From Rhabdothermincola salaria (GTDB taxonomy: Bacteria > Actinomycetota > Acidimicrobiia > Acidimicrobiales > Acidimicrobilacustridaceae), in NCBI RefSeq assembly GCF_021246445.1, contig NZ_JAJQXW010000001.1, forward strand, positions 930,001 through 994,000: 64,000 nt of DNA, written 5' to 3'. Position 1 is the first letter of the stretch; each line of letters opens with the position of its first letter. Position numbers and translations under genes: made by a program. Positions 26,021 through 34,527 of this stretch are shown piece by piece. The notes under the pieces are model-generated. The model had not been told where the DNA came from. It did not search any database and saw only the letters and a list, made by a program, of their open reading frames with translations.

Positions 26021-28936
26021 GTGACCGACGCCCCACCCCCCACCGGCCTCCGCCTGAGCGACCTCGACGACGCCCGCGCCTTCGTGGACCGCCACGTCGG
26101 GCCCGACGCCGGCGACGTGGCCACCATGCTCGAGCAGCTGGGCCTCGAGTCGCTCGACGCCCTCCTCGACGCCGTGGTGCCCTCGTCGATCCGCGACGAC
26201 GCCCCGTTGCAGCTGCCCCCGGCGCGCTCCGAGCCCGAGGTGACCGCCGCCCTCCGGACCCTGGCCGACGCCAACACCGTGCGCACCTCCCTCATCGGCA
26301 CGGGCTGGTACGCCACCGTGACGCCCCCGGTCATCCGCCGCAACGTGCTCGAGAACCCGGCCTGGTACACCGCCTACACGCCCTACCAGCCCGAGATCAG
26401 CCAGGGCCGCCTCGAGGCGCTGCTCACGTACCAGACCATGGTCTGCGACCTCACCGGCACCGAGCTCACCAATGCGTCGATGCTCGACGAGGCGACCGCC
26501 GCGGCCGAGGGCATGGCGCTCGTGCACCGGGTGAACCCCAAGGCCGGCTCGGTGTTCGTGGTCGACCCCGACACCCACCCCCAGACCGTCTCGGTGGTGC
26601 AGACCCGGGCCGAGCCGCTCGGGCTCGAGGTCGTGGTCGCCGACCCGGCCGCACCGCTGCCCGACGGCACCTTCGGTGTCCTGGTCTCCCACCCGGGCTC
26701 CAGCGGAGAGCTCCGTCCGCTGGAGCCGGTCATCGCCGCGGCCCACGAGGCCGGAGCGCTGGTCGTCGTCGCCACCGACCTGCTGGCCTGCTGTGTGATG
26801 ACCCCGCCCGGAGAGCTGGGGGCCGACGTCGTGGTCGGCTCCTCCCAGCGCTTCGGTGTGCCCATGGGGTTCGGGGGCCCGAGCGCCGGCTTCCTGGCCA
26901 CCCGGGAGTCCTACAAGCGCACCCTGCCCGGCCGGCTGGTGGGGGTGTCGGTCGACGCCGCCGGTCGTCCGGCCTACCGGCTGGCCCTGCAGACCCGTGA
27001 ACAGCACATCCGCCGCGAGAAGGCCACGTCGAACATCTGCACCGCCCAGGTGCTGCTCGCCGTCATGGCCGGGATGTACGCCGTCTGGCACGGCCCCGAG
27101 GGCCTGGCCCGGATCGCCACCCGGGTGCACCGCCTCACCAGCGTCCTGGCCGCCGGCCTCCGGACGGCCGGCGCCGACGTCGTCACCACCGCCTTCTTCG
27201 ACACCCTCACCGTGCGGGTCCCGGGCCGGGCCTCCAGCGTGCTGACGGCCGCCCGGGACCTCGACCTCGAGCTGAGGTCGATCGACGACGACCACGTCGG
27301 GCTCAGCCTCGACGAGACCTCGACCATCGCGACCGTCGAGGCGGTCTGGGCTGCCTTCGGTGTCACCGACGCCCCGGACGTCACGGCCGTCGATGCCGCC
27401 ACCGCCGATGCGCTCCCCACCGAGCAACGCCGTACCAGCGAGTTCTGCACCCACCCGGTCTTCCACACCCATCGCAGCGAGACCGAGATGCTGCGCTACC
27501 TGCGCCGGTTGGCCGACGCCGACCTGGCCCTCGACCGGGCCATGATCCCCCTCGGCTCGTGCACCATGAAGCTCAACGCCACCACCGAGATGGAACCCAT
27601 CTCCTGGCCCGGCTTCGCCGACCTGCACCCCTACGCCCCCGCCACCGACGCCCAGGGCTACCGCACCCTCACCGACGACCTCGAGCGCTGGTTGTGCGAG
27701 GTCACCGGGTACGACGCCGTCTCGCTGCAGCCCAACGCCGGCTCCCAGGGCGAGTTCGCCGGTCTGCTGGCCATCCGGGCCTGGCACCGCAGCCGGGGCG
27801 AGGAGCACCGCGACGTGTGCCTCATCCCCGCCTCGGCCCACGGCACCAACGCCGCCAGCGCCGCCATGGCCGGCATGCGCGTGGCCGTCGTGGCCTGCGA
27901 CACCGACGGCAACGTCGATCTCGACGACCTCCGCACCGTCCTCGCCACCCACGCCGACCGGGTGGCCGCCCTCATGGTCACCTACCCGTCGACCCACGGC
28001 GTGTTCGAGGAGGCCATCGGTGACATCTGCGCAGCCGTCCACGACGCCGGCGGCCAGGTCTACCTCGACGGGGCCAACCTCAACGCCCTGGTCGGCGTGG
28101 CCAAGCCCGGCCGGTTCGGCGCCGACGTGAGCCACCTCAACCTCCACAAGACGTTCTGCATCCCCCACGGCGGCGGCGGTCCCGGCGTGGGGCCGGTGGC
28201 GGTCCGCTCCCACCTGGCGCCGTTCCTGCCGTCACACCCCGTGGTCGCCGCCGCCGGGCCGACCGGAACCGACGGGCACGACGCACCCATCGGCGCGGTG
28301 TCGGCCGCCCCGTGGGGGTCGGCCGGGATCCTGCCCATCCCCTGGGCCTACGTGGCCCTCATGGGTCCCGACGGCCTGCGCCACGCCACTGCGGTGGCCA
28401 TCCTGAGCGCCAACTACGTGGCCCGACGCCTCGGCGAGGCCTACCCCATCCTCTACAGCGGTCGCCACGGCCTGGTGGCCCACGAGTGCATCCTCGACCT
28501 GCGACCCATCACCAAGGCCACCGGCATCACCGTCGACGACGTGGCCAAGCGCCTGATCGACTACGGCTTCCACGCGCCGACCATGTCGTTCCCGGTGGCC
28601 GGCACGTTGATGGTCGAGAGCACCGAGAGCGAGAGCCTGCTCGAGCTCGACCGCTTCTGCGACGCCATGCTCGCCATCCGCGCCGAGATCGAGCAGGTGG
28701 CCTCGGGGGCGTGGCCGGCCGACGACAACCCACTGCTCAACGCCCCGCACCCGGCCGCCGACGTGGCCGACGACGAGTGGACCCACCCCTACCCGCGTCG
28801 CCTGGCGGGATGGCCCGCCGGCGGCACCGCTCGCCTGGGGAAGTACTGGCCGCCGGTGAGCCGGATCGACGGCGCCTACGGAGATCGCAACGTGGTGTGC
28901 TCGTGCCCACCGGTGGAGGCCTTCGCCGACGTCTGA
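26021..28936 (+). CDS. gcvP: Glycine dehydrogenase (decarboxylating), P-protein
   Basis: A 971-residue P-protein of the long, single-chain type. It decarboxylates glycine and passes the aminomethyl group to lipoyl-GcvH. The PLP Lys is in [20 protein letters not shown] (about Lys710). N-terminal FVDRHVGPD and the Gly-rich HPGSSGEL segment fit the paired domains. The GTG start at 26021 follows the tandem riboswitch. Its T-protein partner is convergent at 28967-30076 and the H-protein is at 34092-34472, so the system is split over three transcripts. Confidence 0.96.
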   Translation: MTDAPPPTGLRLSDLDDARAFVDRHVGPDAGDVATMLEQLGLESLDALLDAVVPSSIRDDAPLQLPPARSEPEVTAALRTLADANTVRTSLIGTGWYATVTPPVIRRNVLENPAWYTAYTPYQPEISQGRLEALLTYQTMVCDLTGTELTNASMLDEATAAAEGMALVHRVNPKAGSVFVVDPDTHPQTVSVVQTRAEPLGLEVVVADPAAPLPDGTFGVLVSHPGSSGELRPLEPVIAAAHEAGALVVVATDLLACCVMTPPGELGADVVVGSSQRFGVPMGFGGPSAGFLATRESYKRTLPGRLVGVSVDAAGRPAYRLALQTREQHIRREKATSNICTAQVLLAVMAGMYAVWHGPEGLARIATRVHRLTSVLAAGLRTAGADVVTTAFFDTLTVRVPGRASSVLTAARDLDLELRSIDDDHVGLSLDETSTIATVEAVWAAFGVTDAPDVTAVDAATADALPTEQRRTSEFCTHPVFHTHRSETEMLRYLRRLADADLALDRAMIPLGSCTMKLNATTEMEPISWPGFADLHPYAPATDAQGYRTLTDDLERWLCEVTGYDAVSLQPNAGSQGEFAGLLAIRAWHRSRGEEHRDVCLIPASAHGTNAASAAMAGMRVAVVACDTDGNVDLDDLRTVLATHADRVAALMVTYPSTHGVFEEAIGDICAAVHDAGGQVYLDGANLNALVGVAKPGRFGADVSHLNLHKTFCIPHGGGGPGVGPVAVRSHLAPFLPSHPVVAAAGPTGTDGHDAPIGAVSAAPWGSAGILPIPWAYVALMGPDGLRHATAVAILSANYVARRLGEAYPILYSGRHGLVAHECILDLRPITKATGITVDDVAKRLIDYGFHAPTMSFPVAGTLMVESTESESLLELDRFCDAMLAIRAEIEQVASGAWPADDNPLLNAPHPAADVADDEWTHPYPRRLAGWPAGGTARLGKYWPPVSRIDGAYGDRNVVCSCPPVEAFADV

Positions 28937-28966
28937 GCCCGACGGGCGCTCACCCGCGGCGAGGGG

Positions 28967-30076
28967 TCACAGGGCGCTGGCGCCCTTCGAGGCCCGGCTG
29001 TCGACGAACGGCAGCGGGACCACCCGGGCCGCCACGGCAGTGCCACGCACGTCGATCGCCAGCTCGTCGCCCTCCACCGTCTCGGGGGGCAGGAAGGCCA
29101 ACGCGATCCCGTGGCCCAGCACGGGAGAGAAGTTCCCGCTCGTCACGGCCCCGACCGTCTCGCCGCCACGGAGCACCGGCTGCCCCTCGCGGGGCGGGCG
29201 CCGACCCTCGGTGGCCAGGCCCCGGAGCCGGCGGCCCGGTCCGGCGTCGCGTTCGACCTCGAGCGGATCGCGTCCCCGGAACGGCCCCTTCTCCCAGGCC
29301 ACGACCCACCCGAGGTTGGCCTGCAGGGGGGTGATGCCCGGGCCCAGCTCGTGACCGTGCAGGGGCAGGCCGGCCTCCAGGCGCAACGTGTCGCGCGCGC
29401 CGAGGCCCGCCGGCTCGATGCCGGCAGCCACGAGGGCGTCGAACAGGCCCCCGGCATCGAGGGCCGGGACGGCGATCTCGAGGCCGTCCTCGCCGGTGTA
29501 GCCGGTGCCCGCCACGGTCAGATCGATCCCCTCCCACTCGACGGAGGCGACCGCGAAGCGCCGGACGCGAGCGGCGGCGGGCACGACCTGCGCCAGACGC
29601 TCGCGCGCCTTGGGGCCCTGGACGGCCAACACGGCGCGCTCGGCGGTGACGTCGGTCGCCGTCACCTCAGCACCCAGGGCGGCAGCCTCCTCGGCCAGCG
29701 CCCGCGTGACCCCCTCGGTGTTCGAGGCGTTGGGCATCACGTCGAAGGTCTCCGGCCCCACCCAGAACACGATGATGTCGTCGACGACGGACGCGTCGTG
29801 GGCGTCGAGCAGGTGGGTGTACTGCGCCCGCCCCGGATCGATGCGGGTGAGGTCGTTGGTCAGAGCCCGCTGCAGGGTGAGGAGGGCACCGGGGCCGGCC
29901 ACCCGCACCGTGCCGAGGTGGGACACGTCGAACACGACGGCCCCGTGCCGGCACGCCCGGTGCTCGGCCAGGGTGCCCTCCGGGTAGGACAGCGGCATCT
30001 CCCAGCCCCCGAAGGGCACCATCTTGGCGTCGAGGGCACGGTGGGTGGCGTCGAGGGGCGAGCGGCGATCGGTCAC
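28967..30076 (-). CDS. gcvT: Aminomethyltransferase, glycine cleavage T-protein
   Basis: A 369-residue T-protein that transfers the methylene group to tetrahydrofolate and releases ammonia. The N-terminus MVPFGGWEMPLSYPEGTLAEHRACRHGAVVFD-like text is diagnostic, with FDVSHLGTV following, and GYTGEDGLEIAVP is the folate-binding motif. It is convergent with gcvP (30 bp between stops), so it is not controlled by the glycine riboswitch on the plus strand unless indirectly. Confidence 0.94.
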   Translation of the reverse strand: MTDRRSPLDATHRALDAKMVPFGGWEMPLSYPEGTLAEHRACRHGAVVFDVSHLGTVRVAGPGALLTLQRALTNDLTRIDPGRAQYTHLLDAHDASVVDDIIVFWVGPETFDVMPNASNTEGVTRALAEEAAALGAEVTATDVTAERAVLAVQGPKARERLAQVVPAAARVRRFAVASVEWEGIDLTVAGTGYTGEDGLEIAVPALDAGGLFDALVAAGIEPAGLGARDTLRLEAGLPLHGHELGPGITPLQANLGWVVAWEKGPFRGRDPLEVERDAGPGRRLRGLATEGRRPPREGQPVLRGGETVGAVTSGNFSPVLGHGIALAFLPPETVEGDELAIDVRGTAVAARVVPLPFVDSRASKGASAL

Positions 30077-30161
30077 CCGTCGACCCTACCCCTGGGCTCG
30101 CTCCCGCTCCCGCTCCCGCTCCCCCGCCCGGCCCGAGGCCACCCACCCCGGGCCGACATCC

Positions 30162-30920
30162 TCATTGCGGAGGCGGGGCCAGCGGGCCGCGGGCGGTGAG
30201 TCGTTCCACCCACGTGGAGGCCACCTCGACCTCTCCCCCGTCGCCGCCCCAGCCCACCAGGAGACCCTCGGCGAGCGAGCGGGCGAGCGGCGCGGCGCGG
30301 AACAGGTGGCGGTCGAGGGGTGCCAGCCGATCGAGGCGGAGCACCCCGAGCAGCGACGCGTGCCAGACGAGGGCACGCGCCACGGGGTCGCCGGGCTGGA
30401 GGCTCTGGTGGTCGACGGCGTCACCCAGACGCCCGACCACCGGGTCGAGGACTCGGTGGACCACGGGCAGCAGCTCGCCGGCGAGGGCCCGCTCGAGCGG
30501 CGGGGCGGTCGGAGGCGCCTCGCCGAGCAGCTCGCGGACGAGGGCGACCTCGTCGGGGTAGACGACGGCGGCGGCGGCCAGGAAGCCGGCGTGGGCGAGG
30601 AGCTCCACGAGAGGACGGGTGCTGTCCTCGACGTCCTCGGTGGCGAGGTCCTCGTCCCACCGGGCCCGACCGGCCCGGTACGAGTGCTCGAGCGTCGCCA
30701 CCGCTTCGGCCTGGAGCCCGGCCAGCAGGGCCGCCTTGGAGGCGAAGGCGGTGTAGAGGGTGCCGACGGCGCAGTCGAGCTGGTCGGCGACGGCCTGCAT
30801 CGTGACCCCGGCCAGGCCCTCGCGGTCGATGACCGCGCCGGCCGCAGCCAGGATCCGCTGCCGCTTCAGCTCCCGGGTGCGCTCACGCCGGTCGTCGGGG
30901 ACGACCTTCAGATGAACCAT
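30162..30920 (-). CDS. TetR-family regulator
   Basis: A 252-residue regulator. The N-terminal helix-turn-helix is QRILAAAGAVIDREGLAGVT, MQAVADQLDCAVGTLYTAF and ASKAALLAGL. The C-terminal ligand domain matches no family I can name. The start is assigned to the ATG at 30920; another ATG at 30944 would read through the operator. The palindrome at 30911-30945 covers this start, so the protein is probably autorepressed. No obvious target gene is adjacent. Confidence 0.85.
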   Translation of the reverse strand: MVHLKVVPDDRRERTRELKRQRILAAAGAVIDREGLAGVTMQAVADQLDCAVGTLYTAFASKAALLAGLQAEAVATLEHSYRAGRARWDEDLATEDVEDSTRPLVELLAHAGFLAAAAVVYPDEVALVRELLGEAPPTAPPLERALAGELLPVVHRVLDPVVGRLGDAVDHQSLQPGDPVARALVWHASLLGVLRLDRLAPLDRHLFRAAPLARSLAEGLLVGWGGDGGEVEVASTWVERLTARGPLAPPPQ

Positions 30921-30945
30921 GTTCACAGTATGAACGTGGTTCATC
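30911..30945. promoter_or_regulatory. TetR operator palindrome over the tetR start
   Basis: GATGAACCATGTTCA and TGAACGTGGTTCATC are inverted copies differing at one base, separated by 5 bases (CAGTA). The span of 35 bp is a typical TetR-dimer site. It covers the first codons of the regulator at 30920 and the region just upstream, consistent with strong autorepression. Confidence 0.82.
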
Positions 30946-31123
30946 TCACCGGCGCGGATGGTTCCCCCCGAACGGGGTCACGCCCCGTCGTCCGTCCGCC
31001 GGGCCAGCGGTCGTCATCTGGCCTCTGGGCCGAGACCGACGGACCGGTGCACCCGTCGGCCGGAACCGGCGGCGCTCGTCGCCCCCCCCGACGCCCCTCC
31101 CCTCCCCCGCGTGTCACGCGGCA

Positions 31124-31149
31124 CCGCCGATCCCGGACGGGATCGGCGG
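31124..31149 (-). terminator. Hairpin at the end of the gcvH-garA-ftsR operon
   Basis: An 11-bp perfect stem (CCGCCGATCCC, 4-nt loop, GGGATCGGCGG) lies about 50 bp downstream of the minus-strand MerR gene stop at 31198 and upstream of the TetR gene. It is the likely terminator of the long minus-strand transcript from gcvH. Confidence 0.7.
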
Positions 31150-31197
31150 ATCAGCGAGCGAGGGGCGGCGCGGGGCGGCGACGGAGGGGTGGGGCGA

Positions 31198-31668
31198 TCA
31201 GGACCCGGCGGCCAGCGACGTGACGGTGGCCCCGGCCGATGTGGTGGGGTGCAGCTCGTGGATGCGGGCATCGACCTCGTCGCGCACGCCGCCCAGGGCG
31301 AGGATGTTGAGCACGCCCTGGCCCTTCTTCACCAGGTCGATGAGCTCGCCGTCGTCCTGGATCACCACCGAGGAGCTGCCCTGGATCACCAGGTTGGCGG
31401 TGGTGATGTCGGCACCGAGGTGGTCGCGCAGGTAGCCGAAGACGTCGCGGACGTTCTCGAGCTTGATCCCGGCGTCGAGGAGGCTCTTGACGACCTTCAA
31501 CTCGAGCAGGTCGGTGTAGCTGTAGCGGCGGCGGCTGCCGCTCCCGGCGGCGTCGACGAGCGAGGGCCTCACCAGGTCGGTGCGGGCCCAGTAGTCGAGC
31601 TGGCGATAGCTGATCCCCACGATCTCTGCGGCCTTGGCGCCGCTGAAGCCCTCGTCCTTGGTGCTCAT
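31198..31668 (-). CDS. MerR-family regulator (Rv1830/ResR-type by position)
   Basis: A 156-residue MerR-type protein. The N-terminal winged helix is KAAEIVGISYRQLDYWARTD, with RRRYSYTDLLELKVVKSLLD next; the C-terminal domain contains VIQGSSSVVIQDDGELIDLV. Gene order after ftsR and a DUF151 gene matches M. tuberculosis Rv1828-Rv1829-Rv1830. Rv1830 has been named ResR/McdR and linked to growth and drug tolerance; transferring that function is inference. A 194-bp leader upstream suggests its own promoter. Confidence 0.82.
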   Translation of the reverse strand: MSTKDEGFSGAKAAEIVGISYRQLDYWARTDLVRPSLVDAAGSGSRRRYSYTDLLELKVVKSLLDAGIKLENVRDVFGYLRDHLGADITTANLVIQGSSSVVIQDDGELIDLVKKGQGVLNILALGGVRDEVDARIHELHPTTSAGATVTSLAAGS

Positions 31669-31862
31669 CGTTGCTCCTCGAGGGCCCGTGCCCGGTGGGT
31701 GATCACGCTCACGTGGAGGGTGACAGGGCCTCTGGCTCCACCTGAGGTCGTCATGACAGCGGTGAAACTACGCCCGTGAGAGCTGGAGGGTACGACGTGC
31801 GGGACGCCCGGTCAACGATCGCCGCCGTTCGGCCACGGAAGGGCCGGGCCCGGAGGGACCGC

Positions 31863-32360
31863 TCAGGAGGCGAAGTCGTCCGGGTTCACCGAGTCGATGA
31901 ACTCCCGGAACTGCTCCACGACGTCCTCGCCCCCGGCCTCGTCGCCGTCCTCGTCGACCTCTTCGGGCAACCCGGCCTCGTCGAGGAGCTCCTCGGTGGC
32001 GAAGATGGGGCACTCCACCCGCAGGGCCAACGCCATGGCGTCGGAGGGACGGCTCGACACCTGCACCCGGCGATCGCCGGTCTGGAGGTGGAGGTCGGCG
32101 TAGAAGGTGCCCTCCTCGAGGTGGGTGATCACCACCCGCTCGACCACGGCCCCGAGCTCGGCGACGACGTCGCGCATCAGGTCGTGGGTCATGGGGCGCT
32201 GGGTCACCACGCCGTCGAGGGCGAAGGCGATGGCGGCCGCTTCGGGTTGGCCGATGAAGATCGGCAGCAGCCGGTGCTCGCCCTCGCGCTCACGCAGCAC
32301 GACGACGGGGATGTTGCCGGGCAACTCGATGCGAACGGCGACCAACTCCATCTCGACCAT
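31863..32360 (-). CDS. DUF151/bifunctional-nuclease-family protein
   Basis: A 165-residue protein starting at ATG 32360. VVVLREREGEHRLLPIFIGQ, PEAAAIAFALDGVV, RPMTHDLMRD and SSRPSDAMALALRVECPIFA are conserved DUF151 positions. The plant homolog has nuclease activity, and the Thermotoga structure is known; bacterial function is not established. The C-terminus is acidic. It sits in the ftsR-DUF151-MerR order conserved across actinobacteria. Confidence 0.9.
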   Translation of the reverse strand: MVEMELVAVRIELPGNIPVVVLREREGEHRLLPIFIGQPEAAAIAFALDGVVTQRPMTHDLMRDVVAELGAVVERVVITHLEEGTFYADLHLQTGDRRVQVSSRPSDAMALALRVECPIFATEELLDEAGLPEEVDEDGDEAGGEDVVEQFREFIDSVNPDDFAS

Positions 32361-32453
32361 CCTTCGCACCCTACCGGGCCGGGGCGGCACCGGGACCGCC
32401 CAATCCGGTCCGATGCGCGGGCCGGGGTGGTGGGTCGGTCGGGTCGAGGGCCC

Positions 32454-33599
32454 TCAGGCGCGCCCGAGGTACTCGCGCAGCGCGGCGCGCACCATGGCCG
32501 CCCGGAGATCGTCGGCCAGCTCGGCGAGGTCCTCGAGCATCTCGACCGCCTCCTGCCGGGCCGCCGGTCGACGTTGCTTGAGCAACGGGGTGATGAGCTG
32601 CTCGAACAACCCGGCCTCGCGCTCGGCGGCCACCTTGTACATGCGCAGGTGGCGGGGCTCGATGCCGTAGCGGCCGAAGCTGACGGCCAGGCGGGCCACG
32701 ATGAGCGCGTCCTCGTCGTAGTAGTCGACCGAGCCCATGGTGCGGGCCCCGAGCAGCCCGTAGCGCTCCAGCTCCCCCAGTTGCCTGGGGGTGAGACCGG
32801 TGGCCGCGCACAGGTCGTCGAGCGACAGCGTCACCGACGCGTCGTCGGCCAGGCGGATCGGGGCGTCGTCGTCGGAGTCGTCGGGCTCGGCGGGCGGCAC
32901 CTCGTCGCCCGGCGTGTGCCCGGTGGGGTGACGACGTCGACCCCGGCGGGCCCGCTCGGCAGGGGTCGAGGCGCTCTCGGGGGCCTCGACCAGGCGGGCG
33001 ACGGCCCGGGCCCGGTCGTGGTCGTCGGGCTCGGCGTCATCGCTGGCGTCGCCGAGCGCCGGGTGCCCGGTCGGCTCGTCGTCGATCACCACACCGGCCC
33101 GACGCAGCAACGTGAGGGGGGCTCGGGCGGGTTCGGGTGCATCGGCCGTGGACCCGGGCCCCTCGTCGGCGGAGGGCTCCGGTGGTTCGTCGACGGTGGC
33201 GGGCACCACCTGGGCCTCTGCGGGCTCGGTGACCTCGGTGACCTCGGAGGACTCCGGGGCCGATGCCTGGTCACCCACGGGCGGTGAGCCGGGTGCGGGG
33301 GCGCCGTCCGCGGCCAGGGGCAGGACGCCCTCCGGCGACCCGTCACCGAGGTCGCCGGCCGCCAGACGGTCCTTGATGACCTTGAGGGGCAGGAAGTGGT
33401 CGCGCTGCTGGGTCAGGATCCAACGCAGCCGGTCGATGTCGGTGTCGTGGAACTTGCGGTAGCCCGACGGGGTGCGCTCGGGGTCGAGCAGGCCCTGGCT
33501 CTCGAGGAAGCGGATCTTGGAGATGGTGATGTCGGGGAAGTCCGGCTGCAGCAGCGTCAGGACCTCACCGATCGAGAGGTGGGTGCGGTCGGCGCCCAT
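32454..33599 (-). CDS. ftsR: FtsR-like MerR-family regulator
   Basis: A 381-residue protein. The N-terminal MerR helix-turn-helix (LSIGEVLTLLQPDFPDITIS, KIRFLESQGLLDPERTPSGY) is followed by a long Pro/Ser/Asp-rich linker and a second MerR-like C-terminal domain (DDLCAATGLTPRQLGELERY, YYDEDALIVARLAV). In Corynebacterium FtsR binds the ftsZ promoter and controls cell division. The linker is longer than usual. Start overlaps the garA stop by one base (ATGA). Confidence 0.85.
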   Translation of the reverse strand: MGADRTHLSIGEVLTLLQPDFPDITISKIRFLESQGLLDPERTPSGYRKFHDTDIDRLRWILTQQRDHFLPLKVIKDRLAAGDLGDGSPEGVLPLAADGAPAPGSPPVGDQASAPESSEVTEVTEPAEAQVVPATVDEPPEPSADEGPGSTADAPEPARAPLTLLRRAGVVIDDEPTGHPALGDASDDAEPDDHDRARAVARLVEAPESASTPAERARRGRRRHPTGHTPGDEVPPAEPDDSDDDAPIRLADDASVTLSLDDLCAATGLTPRQLGELERYGLLGARTMGSVDYYDEDALIVARLAVSFGRYGIEPRHLRMYKVAAEREAGLFEQLITPLLKQRRPAARQEAVEMLEDLAELADDLRAAMVRAALREYLGRA

Positions 33600-34090
33600 C
33601 ACTCCTCGCCGGCACCCTGGAAGAACACCAGCTTGAACTTGCCGATCTGCACCTCGTCGCCGTTGGCCAGCGGTGCCTCCTCGATGCGCTCCCGGTTGAG
33701 GTAGGTGCCGTTGAGCGAGCCGGTGTCGCAGACCATGTAGTGGTCGTCGTCGTCGCGCCGGAACTCGGCGTGGCGACGCGAGACGGTGATGTCGTCGAGG
33801 AAGATGTTGCTGTCGGGGTGCCGGCCGGCCGTCGTGCAGGCGGTCTCGAGGGCGTAGCGGCTCCCTGCCTTCGGCCCCCGCTTGACGACCAGCACGCCGG
33901 TGTCGCGGGGGACCTCCTCGAGGTCGAGCGCGACGTCGTCTTCGACCGGGTCGGCGGGGGCCGACGGGTGGAAGGTGATCGTGGTGTTCTCCGGTGCGAC
34001 GGTCTCGAGGATCGCGCCACACGACGAGCAGAAGTTCGACCCGAGTGGGTTGCGGTGCCCGCAGTTGTTGCAGAAGACCTCGCTCACCAC
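33599..34090 (-). CDS. garA: GarA-like FHA protein with N-terminal zinc ribbon
   Basis: A 163-residue protein. Residues about 7-24 form a zinc ribbon (CNNCGHRNPLGSNFCSSC). A threonine pair in ENTTITF (about 36-37) matches the phosphosite ETT of GarA, and the C-terminal half is an FHA domain (AGRHPDSNIFLDDITVSRRH, GSLNGTYLN). In mycobacteria GarA is phosphorylated by PknB/PknG and controls 2-oxoglutarate metabolism; the zinc ribbon is an addition relative to mycobacterial GarA. Start GTG at 34090 (or 34087). Confidence 0.87.
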   Translation of the reverse strand: MVSEVFCNNCGHRNPLGSNFCSSCGAILETVAPENTTITFHPSAPADPVEDDVALDLEEVPRDTGVLVVKRGPKAGSRYALETACTTAGRHPDSNIFLDDITVSRRHAEFRRDDDDHYMVCDTGSLNGTYLNRERIEEAPLANGDEVQIGKFKLVFFQGAGEE

Positions 34091-34091
34091 G

Positions 34092-34472
34092 TCACCCCTC
34101 GATCAACCGCCGGTACGCGTCGCCGTCGAGCAGGCCGTCGAGCTGCTCGGGGTCGCTCACCTCGATGACGCAGATCCACCCGTCGCCGTAGGGGTCGTCG
34201 TTGAGCCGCTCGGGCGCATCGTCGAGGCCCTGGTTGACCTCGACCACGACTCCGGCCACAGGGGCGTAGATGTCCGACACGGACTTGGTGGACTCGACCT
34301 CGCTGACCTTGGCGGCCGCGTCCACCGTGGCCCCCTGCTCGGGCACCTCGACGTACACGACATCGCCGAGCGCGTCCTGGGCGTAGTCGGTGATGCCGAC
34401 GCGGACACGGTCGCCCTCCACTCGAACCCACTCGTGGTCGGTGGAGTAGCGCAGGTCCTCCGGGATCAACAT
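34092..34472 (-). CDS. gcvH: Glycine cleavage H-protein
   Basis: A 126-residue H-protein. The lipoylation site is VESTKSVSD, with Lys63. The start MLIPEDLRYSTDHEWVRVEG is typical. It shuttles the aminomethyl group from GcvP to GcvT. It is the first gene of the minus-strand gcvH-garA-ftsR-DUF151-MerR group, 1 bp before garA. Upstream, at 34473-34527, there is a short leader. Confidence 0.95.
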   Translation of the reverse strand: MLIPEDLRYSTDHEWVRVEGDRVRVGITDYAQDALGDVVYVEVPEQGATVDAAAKVSEVESTKSVSDIYAPVAGVVVEVNQGLDDAPERLNDDPYGDGWICVIEVSDPEQLDGLLDGDAYRRLIEG

Positions 34473-34527
34473 GGCCGCACGCTACCCGATCCGCCGAACC
34501 CTCGACACGAGGATGAGACTTGCCGCC

